Shown piece by piece: positions 20,085-20,975 of a stretch of 20,975 nucleotides of DNA; positions within the stretch are counted from its first letter, which is position 1, and every line of letters begins with the position of its first letter. Below the pieces are notes generated by a model. It had not been told where the DNA came from, did no database searches, and saw only the letters and a program-made list of their open reading frames with translations. The position numbers were made by a program, and so were the translations under genes. Source of the DNA: Plantago elongata (Eukaryota > Streptophyta > Magnoliopsida > Lamiales > Plantaginaceae); the NCBI GenBank assembly GCA_036897095.1, contig JAYMSP010003126.1, forward strand, positions 1 to 20,975. Direction: 5' to 3'.

Positions 20085-20389
20085 ATGAATCTCGATCGTG
20101 AGTGGATGTATTCTCGCACTCTTAATGGTTGTGTTTAGTCTAGTTTTATGCAAGGGGTTGAAGGTTCATCGCTTTTGCACTTTCACATAGTGCTAGTTTG
20201 AGTGGGGGTAAGTTGAAGTGCCCTTATACCAAATGTAGGAACAGTAAATAATTACCTTCCGCAACAATAGTCCAACACTTGACACGTAGTGAGTTTGTGC
20301 GTGAGTATTCTGTATGGATTTCTCATGGTGAGGAGTCAATTCCATATATGTCATATGTTAATTTTAAGGGTCGTAATAAGAAGAAGTAA
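20085..20389 (+). pseudogene. decayed transposase-associated domain, remnant 2
   Basis: From ATG 20085 the frame reads MNLDREWMYSRTLNGCV, a TAG stop, then SSFMQGVEGSSLLHFHI. After a frameshift before 20198 it reads LSGGKLKCPYTKCRNSK, a TAA stop where the family has Tyr, and LPSATIVQHL, then VREYSVWISHGEE and YMSYVNFKGRNKKK, closing at TAA 20387-20389. This again matches the plant transposase-associated domain (DRxWMYSR, GVEGFLxFA, SGGxxxCPCxKCxN, WxxHGE). The downstream TNP2 catalytic part could not be recognised before the window ends. Broken by two stops and a frameshift. Confidence 0.78.
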
Positions 20390-20930
20390 AAAGTGTCAGA
20401 AACAGACTAAAATCACAATAATAGATGATGCTAATTACGATTGTGACTGAATTGATGATATGTGGTAAAAGAGTATTGGAGACTAAAAGAGTAAAGAAAA
20501 GGAAATTTGCAAACCTAATTAGTGCACCAGAATATATTCGTGAGGCACTTGCAGTGAAACTGTGAAAGTGATAATATATCATATATCTTATATGGCTTGG
20601 AAATCACAATATTCTCCTGTGACATGTCCGAAACTTCGACGAACAGTTCACCATTCTCATTTGTCAAGGCAGCGATACTGGTTCGATTTAATTAATGCCT
20701 TAATTCAAAGTTAAATCAAATAAAACCTACGTGCTCTTGCAGCTGGAATATAATCTAGAAAATATAGATATAGTCGAAAGGTTTTATCTAAGAAAGGTCC
20801 TCAATTGCATGCAGATATAAAGTTCCTTTCAATTCTGTATGGTGTCAAATGAGGTAATAGATTAATTAAAGAATGGCATTGTCACTAGCTATATTGCTTA
20901 GACAATCTAATTCATGGCGGACCCATAAAA

Positions 20931-20932
<2 letters not shown>
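20390..20932. other. AT-rich stretch, probably continuing CACTA remnant
   Basis: No recognisable domain follows remnant 2: the expected transposase core motifs are absent or too decayed to read. I see no other gene or RNA here. Confidence 0.45.

Positions 20933-20975
<43 letters not shown>
20933..20975. repeat. (AT)n microsatellite running off the right edge
   Basis: Pure AT dinucleotide repeat for 43 nt, reaching the last base of the window. Its real length is unknown because the window stops inside it. Confidence 0.95.

Larger units (their letters stand above)
18243..20975 (+). mobile_element. left part of a decayed CACTA (En/Spm) transposon, right end outside the window
   Basis: The left terminus reads CACTACAAGAATCCCC, the CACTACAAGAA signature of plant CACTA elements, next to GGA (18240-18242) as candidate 3-bp target site. 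It is followed by a palindrome-rich subterminal region, then a CT-rich leader-like stretch (18629-18662), and two plus-strand remnants of the plant transposase-associated domain. No complementary TTCTTGTAGTG end occurs before the window stops, so the element continues to the right or its right end is lost. All coding remnants carry stops and frameshifts, so this copy is not autonomous. Membership of everything up to 20975 in one element is inferred. Confidence 0.7.

Noticed and set aside
20390-20932. TNP2 transposase core after remnant 2
   Set aside because: I looked for the conserved Cys/His-rich and catalytic motifs in three frames and could not recognise any.

Overview
The window is nuclear DNA of a flowering plant, most likely a eudicot. 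It is AT-rich, its genes are split by many short introns with GT..AG borders and T-rich acceptors, and it carries plant-type transposon termini (Stowaway, Tourist/PIF, hAT, CACTA). I cannot name the species. The intron and MITE texture would fit an asterid, but that is only an impression.

Two complete protein-coding genes lie on the minus strand in the left 60%. The first (coding 1711-4895, nine coding exons plus a 5'UTR exon) encodes a 540-residue SPT2-type histone-chaperone/chromatin protein. It has an acidic N-terminus, a long basic low-complexity middle with an octapeptide repeat, and the conserved C-terminal SPT2 domain. The second (coding 7313-12430, twelve exons) encodes a 676-residue ATP-dependent phosphoenolpyruvate carboxykinase (PEPCK), the cytosolic gluconeogenic enzyme, with every catalytic motif intact. 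Both models were built by joining exons by hand, and both keep one open frame across all junctions. The genes point the same way, separated by about 1.6 kb, and show no functional link beyond being neighbours.

The right 8.5 kb (about 12660-20975) has no host gene I can support. It is a transposon-rich intergenic stretch: two copies of one Tourist/PIF-like MITE (12882-13133 and 17127-17379), a one-ended Stowaway-like remnant (from 13900), a non-autonomous hAT-like element (15110-15688) with an imperfect 8-bp target duplication, and the left end of a CACTA (En/Spm) element starting at 18243. The CACTA end carries a dense array of palindromes in its first 350 bp. Further inside are two successive, decayed remnants of the plant transposase-associated N-terminal domain (19348-19610 and 20085-20389). 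The element runs off the right edge, where the window ends in a TA microsatellite.

I found no new biological system. The items most worth a second look are the CACTA palindrome array with its two transposase-domain remnants, the repeat-rich centre of the SPT2 protein, and the unusual splice layout at the start of the SPT2 gene.
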